Below are positions 35,056 through 44,953 of a stretch of DNA of 64,000 nt, one piece after another. How positions within the stretch are numbered: position 1 is the stretch's first letter; every line of letters begins with the position of its first letter. This DNA is from Engraulis encrasicolus (taxonomy: Eukaryota; Chordata; Actinopteri; Clupeiformes; Engraulidae). The stretch is from assembly GCF_034702125.1 (NCBI RefSeq), contig NC_085875.1, forward strand, positions 50,674,007 to 50,738,006, given 5' to 3'. The translations under genes and the position numbers were made by a program. The notes under the pieces are model-generated. The model was not told the DNA's origin. It was given only the letters and a program-made list of their open reading frames with translations, and did not search any database.

Positions 35056-36423
35056 TGTCACAGGTAGGGGGCGTTGTGAATTAGCCCCCCCTTTTTGGTT
35101 ACAGGTTACCTTGTGGAGTAAACAGTACACTCAAACAAGACAGACAAAAGGATTCAAGTTCAGTTTCTTTATTTTCTTGTATAAAATAATCCAAGGCCCA
35201 CAACCCTCCCAGTAAGTCCAGTATATTCTGCAGGAGTCCCTAATAGTTCAATAGTCCGCTCAGTAATTCCCAATCCACAGGTAAATCCACAGGTAAATCC
35301 ACAGGTAAATCCGCTTGGTTCACAGGTAAGTTACAGTTCGCAGTAGCAGAGTCACAGAAGGCCCAATGCAAAAGGCTACTCACGTCCAACACAGACCACG
35401 GCGAGGCGTCCAGGAGGCCAGCAGCTCACAGAGTCTTTATACGGCAGTCAAGGAGATTGGCCCCGTCAGGGCTTTGCAAGGCCCTCAGTCAGCACAGTCC
35501 ACAGTGGGCCTCCTGGTGAGTGGTTGGTACACCTGGACCCTCCTGGACCTAGTGGCGCTGGTCACTCTGCCGTGGTGCTGGTGAGGACAGAGAAAGGGTG
35601 GAGTGAGAGAAGAGTTACTGGCCGGTGGAGGTTTCCCAAGCAAGGGGTTAATTTACTGTGCACTATGTGACGGGCAGCAAGGGGTTAATTTACTGTGCAC
35701 TATTAAGTCACTGCTCCAGAGACAAAGAGGGCTACACCCCAATATACTACACTACACACAGCAACACAACAAGAGAGGAGATTTCACTGCAAAGGCCCAA
35801 ACACCACGGCACACAATAGGAGCAAAATATGGAGCAGTGGAGATGACACTATTGTAAAGCACACCGGCCGGTCCCCTATATGCAAGGTAAGTTAGCCAGT
35901 CTCCAGAAGCACAAGCCCCCACACACACAGCAAATAGGCCGGCACTACAATGCTACTATATTATGAGAAAATAAGGGCCACGTCACGCTACACTACAAAG
36001 CACAACAAACACGATGGTGAGTAGCCGAGGGCACAGCATACGAAAGTAGGAAGCACGGCACACAGGCAGTAGTAGGCGGTCAACTCAGCTCAGTGAGAGG
36101 GAGGGCAGTCCGACTGGAGAGAGTAATCGTGACTCAATTAACTTTACGCTCACCGGCACTATGAAGGCAGGGGGGGGATAGGCCAGTGAATGAGAGAGAG
36201 AGAGAGAGAACTTAACTTCGGATTTCCAGCTGAGCAATCGGATCCGTAATAGTCCGGGCGTTCCTCCACATCCGATGCTCGAATCTGGCGTGTGGGTTTC
36301 TGAGAGGCTTCCTGCGTTCGGCGGCTTGCTGCGTTTAGGTTTCCCTCCGGTAGCTGTGTCTCGTCCGTCTCTACACCTGGACATAAAAAGGCATCACCTC
36401 CCCAGTTTCCCCCAATCATGACA
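35056..36423 (-). repeat. 3' LTR, 1368 bp
   Basis: Runs on the minus strand from TGTCATGATTGG at 36423 to TGTGACA at 35056, giving TG...CA ends with short inverted repeats. It has three units of the 12-bp repeat GTAAATCCACAG near 35280-35315, a TATA-like TATAAA at 35436-35441 and an AATAAA signal at 35168-35173 (both minus strand). A (GA)n run lies at 36186-36208. Confidence 0.9.
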
Positions 36424-36440
36424 CTCTACCCTCCCGCTAT
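36424..36440 (-). promoter_or_regulatory. Polypurine tract
   Basis: On the minus strand GCGGGAGGGTAGAG immediately precedes the LTR start TGTCATG. Its position and purine bias fit the plus-strand DNA primer of LTR retrotransposons. Confidence 0.75.
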
Positions 36441-36608
36441 ACACCTGTGCACAGTTACAATCAGTCTTCCCCAGGTGCTAACCATCAGTAGGGAGCGCAA
36501 CCATCTTTGTTTACATTGGTGCGCACCTACCTTTCTGCACCCTCCCCCACTTGACAGTGCTATCCCCGTTACACCCTCCCCCACTAAAACGGTTCTGGTC
36601 CCCAGAAC

Positions 36609-37961
36609 CTAGTGTGCTGTCCAGTCACCATACCTCGTAGGGGGTGTCCCTTGTGTTCCCCGCTGTGACCGTCGGACTGGTTGGGGGTCATCCCTTGGGT
36701 CGGCAGCGAGTGCAGGGCCCACAGGGGCCCATGCCCAGCCCATCAGGGGGGCAGGTGGAGCATGCTGAGCGGTTGGTTGCTGCTCTACAGCCGTGGGGTA
36801 GTTGGGGCAGGGTCGTAGGAGGTTGCGATGCAGCACACGGTGGGGGCCCGACTTCCCCTCTGGACGGAGGGTGTAGACCGGCATGTCTGGCCCAGAGCGC
36901 CCCACCACCACATATGGCTGGGGCTCCCAACGGTCGGCTAGTTTACCCTTTCCTGGTCGTCGGCAGTCCCGGACTAGTACACGCTCCCCAGGGAGCAAGG
37001 GGGCGTCGGATGCAGTGCGATCGTAGAGCCGTTTGTTCTTCGCCGCTGCCTTGGCCAGCCGTTCAGACACCTTCTGGTATGCGTAATGAAGGCGTTGGTG
37101 GTGTTGACTCACCCACTCTGTCGTCCCCTCGACGCAGTTGGTGGAGGCTGCCCCCAGGAGGAGATCGATGGGCAGACGGACGTGCCTGCCAAACATCAGA
37201 TATGATGGTGCGTATCCAGTAGTGCTCTGCACGCTGTTGTTGTAGGCTTGTACCAGGGCTGGGAGATGTTCTACCCACTTGTTCTGTTGTTCGGCCTCTA
37301 GGGTACCCAACAAGCTGAGCAGGGTCTGGTTGAACCGCTCACACCCTCCGTTGCCTTGGGGGTGGTACGGTGTGGTGTGAGTCTTGCGGGTCCCAAAGAG
37401 CTGGCACAGCTCTCGAATCAGCTTGGACTCGAAGTTAGGCCCTTGGTCAGAGTGCAGGATTTCTGGACTCCCAAACGGCTGGAGTACTGAACCCCACAGG
37501 GCCCTCGCGGTGGTGATGGCAGTTTGATCTCGAGTCGGGATGGCCCAGGCATATTTGGTGAACAGGTCAGTTGCCACCAGGATGTTTTGGTAACTGTCGG
37601 TTGGACGGCTCAGGCTCAAGAAGTCCAGGGCAAGGATGTGAAGTGGAGCCTTGGGCAGCAGTGGAACCATCGGGGCCTTCGCGTCCTGTCGAGTCTTGTA
37701 TAGTAAGCAGCGTTCACACTTCCGGGTGAAGTTGCACACGGAGGCCTCCATATTCAGCCAGTAGAAGTTCCTTCGCAGCAGCTTCACCGTCTTCTCCTGT
37801 CCCAGATCGGTGTGGTAAGCCTCTAGGAGTAGAGTGACCTGGGTTTGGGGCACCACGATCTGACACACAGGCTCGTGTGTCTGTTCATCCTGTGCCGAGC
37901 GACAGACCACTCCCTCTCTCAGACGGAGCCTACCCCATTGGCTAAGTAGTCGCTTCACCAT
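36609..37961 (-). CDS. Gypsy integrase part of pol, 450 aa
   Basis: Zinc-binding H2C2 region (EAYHTDLGQEKTVKLLRRNF, then CERCLLYKTR), followed by the catalytic core with Asp in LALDFLSLSRP, Asp in LHSDQGPNFES and Glu in GGCERFNQTLLSL. A C-terminal DNA-binding tail ends HRVLHRNLLRP plus a Pro-rich end. It is in the same frame as the upstream pol reading and is separated only by a TGA at 38001-38003, so the Met used here is not the natural start. All three catalytic acids are present. It would insert the retrotransposon cDNA in the nucleus. Confidence 0.93.
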   Translation of the reverse strand: MVKRLLSQWGRLRLREGVVCRSAQDEQTHEPVCQIVVPQTQVTLLLEAYHTDLGQEKTVKLLRRNFYWLNMEASVCNFTRKCERCLLYKTRQDAKAPMVPLLPKAPLHILALDFLSLSRPTDSYQNILVATDLFTKYAWAIPTRDQTAITTARALWGSVLQPFGSPEILHSDQGPNFESKLIRELCQLFGTRKTHTTPYHPQGNGGCERFNQTLLSLLGTLEAEQQNKWVEHLPALVQAYNNSVQSTTGYAPSYLMFGRHVRLPIDLLLGAASTNCVEGTTEWVSQHHQRLHYAYQKVSERLAKAAAKNKRLYDRTASDAPLLPGERVLVRDCRRPGKGKLADRWEPQPYVVVGRSGPDMPVYTLRPEGKSGPHRVLHRNLLRPCPNYPTAVEQQPTAQHAPPAPLMGWAWAPVGPALAADPRDDPQPVRRSQRGTQGTPPTRYGDWTAH

Positions 37962-38000
37962 GGCCGTCTGGATCTTCCGGACTTCAGCAGCGGGTAAGGC

Positions 38001-40643
38001 TCATCGCTCCAGGTGCGCCCGCAGAGTGGCCAGATCAGGGTCGTCGTCTTGGAGCTTGCGCCAGCGGGCCGGATCCCAGCCCCAGCTCTGCGGGACAGTA
38101 TCCGCCATGGTCCCCGGGGCCTCAACAGCAGCCACCACGAGTTCGTTGTCCATGGGACCGGAGTCATCTGGGCCAGTGGTAATAGGATCTGCAACCTGGA
38201 GCCTGGACAGTGAATCTGCGTTAGCGTTCTGTACCCCTGGGCGGTATCGGATGGTATAATCAACATTTGCCAACTGAGCAACCCACCGTTGTTCTACCGC
38301 TCCCAGCTTAGCAGTATGCAGATGTACTAGCGGGTTGTTGTCCGTGACTACAATGACCTTGGCACCCCATAGATAGTCTTTGAATTTCTCCACTAGAGCC
38401 CACTTCATGGCCAGCAATTCCAATTTGAAGGAGCTATAGTTAGAATCATTCTTCTCGGCTGGGTGAAGGCTCCGGCTAGCATATGCGATTACACGCTCCA
38501 CCCCTTCCTGCTGCTGGGCCAATACGGCTCCTAAGCCATAGTTACTTGCATCTGTGTAGACCGTGAAGGGTTTAGTAAAGTCGGCGTAAGCCAGAATGGG
38601 GGCTTGTAACAGCTCCTGTTTCAGGTCTTGGAAGGCCGAGCTGCACTCAGGGCTCCATATGACTGGGGGTGACCCTCGCCCACGGGGGCGCCCAGTCCCC
38701 ACTAACAATGCATTAAGAGGCTTAGCAATCTTTGAAAAGTTCTTGATAAACCGTCTGTAGTACCCCACAAAGCCAAGAAAAGAGCGAACTTGCCTGACAG
38801 TAGTGGGGGCCGGCCATTCCTTGACTGCGGCCACCTTCTCTGGGTCTGGGGCCACTCCCTTTCCACTGACACAGTGGCCGAGGAACTTCACCTCCTTCTT
38901 GAAGAGCTGACATTTTTCCGGCCGCAACTTCAACCCGTATTTCTCCATGGCCCCGAAGACCTCCTCTAGATGTTTCAGGTGGGCTGTGAAGTCAGGGGAA
39001 AAGGCAATTACGTCGTCAAGGTACACTAGAGTAGATTCAGTGAGCTGCCCAGCCAAGCAGCGTTGCATAAGCCGCTGGAAAGTGGCTGGGGCGTTGCAGA
39101 GCCCAAAGGGCATTCGCTCCCACTCAAACAGCCCAAAGGGCGTGGTAAAAGCAGTCTTCTCTCTGTCCTTCTCCTCTACCTTGACCTGCCAGTACCCGCT
39201 GGCCAGGTCCAGCGTGGAATACCAGGAGGCTTGCGTCAAGCTGGTAAGAGAGTCCTCGATCCTGGGTAGGGGGAAAGCATCCTTCCGTGTGACATTATTT
39301 AGTTTACGGTAATCAACACAGAATCGCCACGCCCCACTCTTTTTCTGGACTAGAACAATGGGGGCTGCCCAAGGGCTGCTACTCTCTCGTATGATGCCCC
39401 CCTCCAACATACCTCGCAACAGACCACGGACTTCTTGGTAGAGTGTCGGGGGCACGGGTCTGTAGCGTTCTCGAATGGGGGCCGCTTCTCCAGTAGGTAT
39501 CTGGTGCTGAATCACGTCCGTGCAGCCGTAGTCCTCGTCATGGGAGGAGAAGACATGCTGCCACTTTTCTAGAAGGAGTTGTAGCTGGCGTTGTTGGTCC
39601 TCGTCTAGGCCATCACCCTGCAGAGACTCACAAGACAAATGTTGAGGCACCCCCCCAGACACAGCATCTGTCCCCGGGGTGACTTGCATTATTCCCACCT
39701 CAATAACCCCCGGGCTTACTCTGGTCATGGCGATCTCTTGGGCCTCTCTCACGTGCTGGCCTCCCACGGCACTCACTCGGGCGAGCCCCTGGTGGCGGTT
39801 CAAGTGGACCGGGTAGGGTCGAAGGTTGCGCACCCGGACAGGTACGCGGCCACGCTGCACCGAGCACAGAGTGTGGGCTACCTCGATGTCGGGGCATCCA
39901 GGGTGCTGCTCCACCAGTACCCAGGGTTCCTGTCCACTGGGCCGGGAGGGTAGTCTAGCCCAGACCAATGCTTCGCTCCTGGCAGGGACGGTGATGGCAT
40001 AGCGACATGCTACGCGGGCAGTATCTTCGTAGTGTTGTTGAGTCTTGGCAGCCGAGATACGACGGCAGTCAGTGATAATATTGTCCCAGTGTCTGCGTTC
40101 TGCTGTCCTAGCGGCTGCACCGGCTTCTTGTCTTGTAAACAGTCCTTCCCAACAGGAGGAGAGCACATTCATGCCCAGTAGTGCACGTTGGGGGCCGAGG
40201 CAGTGGTCTTTGACTATTACCACCCCTTTCCCTGGGACTTGGATGTCACGCACACAGAAGTCTGCCATTATGTACCCGGTGTATGGGATACTTAGTCCAT
40301 TCGCCCCTCGCAGTGTCAGCCACGGGGCCTCTCCCCCCTGCAGTTCTTGGCTGTCGAAAAGCTCTTTGCATAGGCTCTCGGTGAACAGTGTGACTTGCGA
40401 CCCAGTGTCGACTAGGCAGTGGATAATCTTGTTATTTACCTTGACCTCGACGACGGGGCATTTTCCAATAAGGGTGTCTCTGGGAGGTGGTGCAGGGTCC
40501 TGGGTAGGGGTCCCGGCCACTTGACCCACAGTGGCCGGAGAAGCTAAAAACCCCCCTGAGAGTTGCGTCGAGCAGTGCACTGGCGCCCCACATGCCCCAC
40601 TGCGCCACACCGAATGCAGATCGGCCGACCTTCTGGATCCCAT
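38001..40643 (-). CDS. Gypsy pol: protease, RT, RNase H
   Basis: The reading comes from gag by -1 frameshift near residue 32 of this frame, so the listed Met is not the start. The protease has the active triad DTG in CLVDTGSQVTLF (about residue 79). RT follows: SSPWAAPIVLVQKKSGAWRF, YSTLDLASGYWQV and the catalytic YLDDVIAFS. RNase H has YTDASNYGLGAVLAQ, KLELLAMKWAL and VVTDNNPLVHL. The frame ends LRAHLER followed by TGA. No other break is visible over 880 codons. It produces cDNA from the element RNA in cytoplasmic particles. Confidence 0.95.
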   Translation of the reverse strand: MGSRRSADLHSVWRSGACGAPVHCSTQLSGGFLASPATVGQVAGTPTQDPAPPPRDTLIGKCPVVEVKVNNKIIHCLVDTGSQVTLFTESLCKELFDSQELQGGEAPWLTLRGANGLSIPYTGYIMADFCVRDIQVPGKGVVIVKDHCLGPQRALLGMNVLSSCWEGLFTRQEAGAAARTAERRHWDNIITDCRRISAAKTQQHYEDTARVACRYAITVPARSEALVWARLPSRPSGQEPWVLVEQHPGCPDIEVAHTLCSVQRGRVPVRVRNLRPYPVHLNRHQGLARVSAVGGQHVREAQEIAMTRVSPGVIEVGIMQVTPGTDAVSGGVPQHLSCESLQGDGLDEDQQRQLQLLLEKWQHVFSSHDEDYGCTDVIQHQIPTGEAAPIRERYRPVPPTLYQEVRGLLRGMLEGGIIRESSSPWAAPIVLVQKKSGAWRFCVDYRKLNNVTRKDAFPLPRIEDSLTSLTQASWYSTLDLASGYWQVKVEEKDREKTAFTTPFGLFEWERMPFGLCNAPATFQRLMQRCLAGQLTESTLVYLDDVIAFSPDFTAHLKHLEEVFGAMEKYGLKLRPEKCQLFKKEVKFLGHCVSGKGVAPDPEKVAAVKEWPAPTTVRQVRSFLGFVGYYRRFIKNFSKIAKPLNALLVGTGRPRGRGSPPVIWSPECSSAFQDLKQELLQAPILAYADFTKPFTVYTDASNYGLGAVLAQQQEGVERVIAYASRSLHPAEKNDSNYSSFKLELLAMKWALVEKFKDYLWGAKVIVVTDNNPLVHLHTAKLGAVEQRWVAQLANVDYTIRYRPGVQNANADSLSRLQVADPITTGPDDSGPMDNELVVAAVEAPGTMADTVPQSWGWDPARWRKLQDDDPDLATLRAHLER

Positions 40644-41485
40644 TGGAGCCTGGAGGGTCCGGATGGTGCCATGCGACCTCCTCTCCCCCGGCCGCCTTCA
40701 GAATAGGAACGCTCCCGTGGCTGCACCGCCTGCGCAGCTTGACCCTTTCGCAGCTCCTCCAGTAGGGTCTTTGACATATCCGCCATTTGGGACTTCATCT
40801 CTTGCATGAGCTCGGCGCGCAGCTCTTGTTTCCAGTCGACCGCAGGTCCAGGGGCACCAGCGCTTGCGGCCATGCACGCCGGCTGTTCACCACCCTCCAC
40901 CTGGTCTTGCTCCAAAGCTAGCGCTTCTTTGCGGATTTCATCACAGGTCAAGGTTGGTTTTTGTCGAATCTGCAACCGCAAAGTCTGCCGAATAGGCCCA
41001 TCACGTAGGCCCATGACAAACTGGTCCCTCATCAGAGTGTCTCCTTCGGTCAGTCCAGTGGGGTCACGCTTCTTCAACCTGGCAAACAACTCCCGAACCT
41101 GCAGTGAAAAGGAGCGAAGTGACTGGTTTGCCCCCTGCCTGCAGTTGAAGAACTTGGCTCGCAAAGCTGCTACTGGAGTGTTGTCTCCGTAAAGCTCAGT
41201 TAGCAGGTCAAAGACAGCCTGTGCAGTGTTGCGTTCGTCTTCAGGGGCAGCCTGGATTTCCCTCTTCGCTTCCCCCTCTAGTGAGCTTACCACGAACTGC
41301 AGCTTCTGTTGTCCCGTAAGTCCTTGTAAGCCAGCCAAATAGTTAATTTGGGTAATCCACTCTCCCACCTTCAATTCTGAAGTTGCCCCTCCAAACCGTT
41401 GTGCCCATGGGGCTCCCATGAACACAGGCAAGACCTGGGGTTGAGTGGCAGGCCTCTGGCTTGCAGAGCTTGGTTCTGTAGTCAT
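40544..41485 (-). CDS. Gypsy gag, 313 aa
   Basis: Capsid-like protein of the element. The central part (WITQINYLAGLQGLTGQQKL, then FNCRQGANQSLRSF) matches the retrotransposon gag core. The C-terminus has a zinc knuckle, CIRCGAVGHVGRQC (C-x2-C-x4-H-x4-C). The ATG at 41485 lies 57 nt after the 5' LTR, a normal leader. The stop TAG at 40544-40546 is immediately preceded by the slippery site GGGTTTT. The frame is intact. Confidence 0.95.
   Translation of the reverse strand: MTTEPSSASQRPATQPQVLPVFMGAPWAQRFGGATSELKVGEWITQINYLAGLQGLTGQQKLQFVVSSLEGEAKREIQAAPEDERNTAQAVFDLLTELYGDNTPVAALRAKFFNCRQGANQSLRSFSLQVRELFARLKKRDPTGLTEGDTLMRDQFVMGLRDGPIRQTLRLQIRQKPTLTCDEIRKEALALEQDQVEGGEQPACMAASAGAPGPAVDWKQELRAELMQEMKSQMADMSKTLLEELRKGQAAQAVQPRERSYSEGGRGRGGRMAPSGPSRLQWDPEGRPICIRCGAVGHVGRQCTARRNSQGGF
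40547..40553 (-). promoter_or_regulatory. Programmed -1 frameshift slippery site
   Basis: The minus-strand sequence is G GGT TTT, followed directly by the gag stop TAG. It fits the X XXY YYZ heptamer in the gag phase, and slipping back one base enters the pol frame (residues GGFLASPAT). Gag and pol frames overlap by 100 nt, and pol is exactly in the -1 frame. Confidence 0.8.
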
Positions 41486-41522
41486 GTTTGAAATGCACTG
41501 TCCTCAACACAAGGTAACCAAT

Positions 41523-41540
41523 CCTAGCCGACTACCGCCA
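41523..41540 (-). promoter_or_regulatory. Candidate primer binding site
   Basis: Two bases after the 5' LTR end, the minus strand reads TGGCGGTAGTCGGC, starting TGG as expected for pairing with a tRNA 3' CCA. The matching tRNA was not identified. Confidence 0.5.
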
Positions 41541-41542
41541 GA

Positions 41543-42653
41543 TGTCACAGGTAGGGGGCGTTGTGAATTAGCCCCCCCTTTTTGGTTACAGGTTACCTTG
41601 TGGAGTAAACAGTACACTCAAACAAGACAGACAAAAGGATTCAAGTTCAGTTTCTTTATTTTCTTGTATAAAATAATCCAAGGCCCACAACCCTCCCAGT
41701 AAGTCCAGTATATTCTGCAGGAGTCCCTAATAGTTCAATAGTCCGCTCAGTAATTCCCAATCCACAGGTAAATCCACAGGTAAGTCCGCAGGTAAATCCA
41801 CAGGTAAATCCACAGGTAAATCCGCTTGGTTCACAGGTAAGTTACAGTTCGCAGTAGCAGAGTCACAGAAGGCCCAATGCAAAAGGCTACTCACGTCCAA
41901 CACACAGACCACGGCGAGGCGTCCAGGAGGCCAGCAGCTCACAGAGTCTTTATACGGCAGTCAAGGAGATTGGCCCCGTCAGGGCTTTGCAAGGCCCTCA
42001 GTCAGCACAGTCCACAGTGGGCCTCCTGGTGAGTGGTTGGTACACCTGGACCCTCCTGGACCTAGTGGCGCTGGTCACTCTGCCGTGGTGCTGGTGAGGA
42101 CAGAGAAAGGGTGGAGTGAGAGAAGAGTTACTGGCCGGTGGAGGTTTCCCAAGCAAGGGGTTAATTTACTGTGCACTATGTGACGGGCAGCAAGGGGTTA
42201 ATTTACTGTGCACTATTAAGTCACTGCTCCAGAGACAAAGAGGGCTACACCCCAATATACTACACTACACACAGCAACACAACAAGAGAGGAGATTTCAC
42301 TGCAAAGGCCCAAACACCACGGCACACAATAGGAGCAAAATATGGAGCAGTGGAGATGACACTATTGTAAAGCACACCGGTCGGTCCCCTATATGCAAGG
42401 TAAGTTAGCCAGTCTCCAGAAGCACAAGCCCACACACACACAGCAAATAGGCCGGCACTACAATGCTACTATATTACGAGAAAATAAGGGCCACGTCACG
42501 CTACACTACAAAGCACAACAAACACGATGGTGAGTAGCCGAGGGCACAGCATACGAAAGTAGGAAGCACGGCACACAGGCAGTAGTAGGCGGTCAACTCA
42601 GCTCAGTGAGAGGGAGGGCAGTCCGACTGGAGAGAGTTCGTGACTCAATTAAC
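41543..42653 (-). repeat. 5' LTR, truncated
   Basis: Collinear with 35056-36142 of the 3' LTR. Five units of the 12-bp repeat (against three) account for the 24-bp length difference. TATAAA lies at 41949-41954 and AATAAA at 41655-41660 on the minus strand, placing U3, R and U5. The outer 281 bp found in the 3' LTR are missing: homology stops at 42653, where a palindrome starts. Promoter-distal U3 is lost but the TATA region remains. Confidence 0.9.
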
Positions 42654-42846
42654 CGCGATAGTTTTACACCATGTGACATGTCACCTCGTCAACGCAACGT
42701 CGACGAAATTTCGAAGTTTGACAGGAAATCTAACCGTCATGCAGCATTTTCCATCCAGGGTGCATTGCTGTGTAAATGCGCATGCATGCGCAGCAATGCA
42801 CCCTGGATGGAAAATGCTGCATGTCACATGGTGTAAAACTATCGCG
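42654..42846. repeat. Large interrupted palindrome
   Basis: The outer arms, 42654-42680 and 42820-42846, are perfect 27-bp inverted repeats (CGCGATAGTTTTACACC...). The inner arms, 42739-42770 and 42791-42822, are perfect over 32 bp (ATGCAGCATTTTCCATCC...), around a centre containing GCGCATGCATGCG. A 58-bp unpaired segment lies in the left arm only. The palindrome begins at the exact base where the gypsy 5' LTR is truncated. It may be a MITE or foldback repeat. Confidence 0.85.
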
Positions 42847-43515
42847 GGATGAATGCGGCTGCAGTCAGATCTTGCAACCTCTGCAGTTGCTTATCCCCTT
42901 CAACGCTCGTCGACGCTCGTCGACGGACTGCCTCCGAGGTCACGCGCCCATGAACTGGTTGGTCAACAACTCACTCACGTGTGCATATGGGTCTTGTCTC
43001 ACACCTCTACACAAGTTTGCGCAGGTCCCCACTTCAGCTCCTCCTCACTGCCTGCCCCCCCACTCCTCACACGTGGTGTGTTAGTAGAGCAAACCGGTGC
43101 GAGCTCATCGTCTCGTTCATATTTGTGGCCGACTTAAAATGCGCTGTATTTAATAACACCCACATCGTGACAACAAGTTCTCGCTGACGTCCGTTGCGCA
43201 ACGTCGACGCTCGCAATGAAGTCGTATGCGCTTAGTGTAACGAAGATGCACGAAGCACTAGGGGTCTCGCGAGAGCCAGGCTACGACATCCCATAAACAA
43301 ATCTTACGTGCTAGATGTAATTGAACCATGAGTCAAGTTTTTCATGCTCTCCAGTGTTTTTCCAACCTGTCACGGCCTTACCTGGTTCACTCGGTTTTAA
43401 ATGGTCTGTCCAGGAGACAAAATACCCCCCAATCAGGAGGAGCAGACAAGAGAAATCTGTCCTCTGCACTCAAAACTCTGTTTCAACATTGGACAGTGTT
43501 TTAGGATACTTTATT
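42847..43515. other. Unassigned sequence with CGTCGACG words
   Basis: No gene recognised. CGCTCGTCGACG is tandemly repeated near 42905-42925 and CAACGTCGACGCTCG occurs near 43200, echoing the loop of the preceding palindrome. Open frames lack domains. Confidence 0.4.
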
Positions 43516-43756
43516 CAGTGTTTCCCGGCCTTTTTTGTCTTGCGTACCCCCTAAACGTTTTTTTTTTTTTTTTGCACCATGACCCCCCCTTCACTCACAA
43601 TCTATGGTCTATTCCTCTATACCTCATGCTTCAAACATTTGCTATCGTCACTACAGTATATTCTATTTCACACTATTCACACTATTCTATAGGCCCTCCC
43701 TACAGTGTGCTCATAGGCCTACCCCTGGTACATGTACCCCAGGTTGGGAATCATTG
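43516..43756. mobile_element. hAT-like MITE
   Basis: Ends CAGTGTTTCCCGGCC and GGTTGGGAATCATTG are partly inverted. Flanking sequences ACTTTATT and CTTTAATC are only loosely similar. It contains a T run and one TAGGCCTA octamer. Confidence 0.6.
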
Positions 43757-43840
43757 CTTTAATCTACTGGATTTGGATTTACTTCACAGTACCCTTCCAC
43801 AGATAAGTAGAGACACAGACCTGGGATTGGAAATAGCATT

Positions 43841-43846
43841 TTTATT
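43841..43846 (-). terminator. Poly(A) signal AATAAA
   Basis: AATAAA on the minus strand about 290 nt after the CARD-exon stop codon, a plausible 3' UTR length. Confidence 0.55.
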
Positions 43847-44132
43847 CAGCTCCAGTTTAGATAAAATTATTATTATAAAATTATTTTTTTGCACTTGTGA
43901 GTTAAATGTGGCATAGTCTAATACAAAGACATAAAAACAGCAAAATATCAACTTCCATACATTCCAAGTATTAAACAGTTACCAATTTCAAACACAAAGA
44001 GGAGCACACTTTGGCAGGACACCATAACTATGGTCGAAAAATGAGCATTATTTGGCATTACACCATTTAAGGATACTGGAGAAGAGGGGCAATGTTTTTC
44101 AAAATCCAGCACAAGTTGTAATTGCAGGATTG

Positions 44133-44557
44133 TCAGAGCATGGCCACCAACATTATAGAACCATTTGAGACAAGGGGGTCCATTTTGGCGGGGTGTCTGA
44201 ACTCCGTCTCCAAGAGAGAGGATTGTGGTGGTTCAGATGGCTTTCCTTCTTCAGTCCATAGCTCCTCCACTAGGTGGGGCTCCTGTGCCAGTAGGATCCT
44301 GTAGAAGGCCAGTTTGCCCAGATCCCCAGGTGAGCGCAGGGCATCATACAGCATCCTTATTTTAGACTGACTTGTGGCAGCAGCTTGGATTGTGTCGTAG
44401 GTCTCCTGGCCAATGATGCCTTGGGAGAGGAGCTTGTCTGCTATTGGCAGCACCCTTGCCACTCTGTCAATGATCTTCGCCCTGTTGGCATCCATGAAGG
44501 CAGCGGCAATCTGGCTGCCCACCTGGCCAGGGACTCTGCTGGTTTGTGATGGCGCAT
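44133..44557 (-). CDS. CARD exon
   Basis: The sequence from about DAPSQTSRVPG encodes a six-helix death-fold of the CARD type: AFMDANRAKIIDRVARVLPI, then LLSQGIIGQETYDTI and SKIRMLYDALRSPGDLGK, ending FYRILLAQEPHLVEELW. CARDs mediate homotypic binding, for instance of ASC to caspase-1. A splice acceptor (TTGTTTTGAAAG) sits at 44558-44559, so the Met-containing sequence upstream is intronic. A tail of about 35 residues follows the CARD before the stop at 44133. The exon needs an incoming phase of 1. Confidence 0.75.
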
Positions 44558-44867
44558 CTTTCAAAACAACAGCAGGATTATTAACACATATATACAATGC
44601 ACAATAACTCGACATTTAGATTTCACACGGTGTTAGCTGAGTGCTGACATTAACATCTCTCTTGCTTACACATATTAAAATGTATGACACACAACAACTT
44701 GTCTATAACTGCACAACCACCGATCACCATACAAATAACTAGTAATGTAATGTAATGTAATGTAATGTCCCTCATAGATCAATCACTGATCCACGACCCA
44801 GTAATACCTACGCAGATCCACTAATGAAGTATTATTCACCTTGCATTTTGCATGTATATTGTATATA

Positions 44868-44901
44868 GTGTGTGCGTGTGCGTGTGCGTGTGCGTGTGCG
44901 T

Positions 44902-44951
<50 letters not shown>
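44868..44951. repeat. (TGTGCG)n/(TG)n microsatellite
   Basis: GTGTGC hexamer repeats pass into pure TG. It lies in the presumed intron of the PYD-CARD gene. Confidence 0.95.

Positions 44952-44953
<2 letters not shown>

Larger units (their letters stand above)
35056..42653 (-). mobile_element. Ty3/gypsy LTR retrotransposon, nearly complete
   Basis: On the minus strand the order is 5' LTR (truncated), gag, protease, RT, RNase H, integrase, 3' LTR, as in Ty3/gypsy. The LTRs are nearly identical apart from 12-bp repeat number and a few substitutions, so insertion is recent. Gag and pol overlap with a visible -1 slippery site. Pol is one frame except for a single TGA before integrase. A purine-rich tract and the LTR start TGTCATGATTG (36423) and LTR end TGTGACA (35056) fix the 3' LTR. 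No target duplication can be seen because the outer part of the 5' LTR is missing. Confidence 0.95.

Noticed and set aside
36644..41192. Plus-strand open frames across the gypsy element
   Set aside because: They are antisense shadows of gag and pol.
44558..44615. Upstream Met and 19 residues in frame with the CARD exon
   Set aside because: They lie beyond a good splice acceptor and are most likely intronic.
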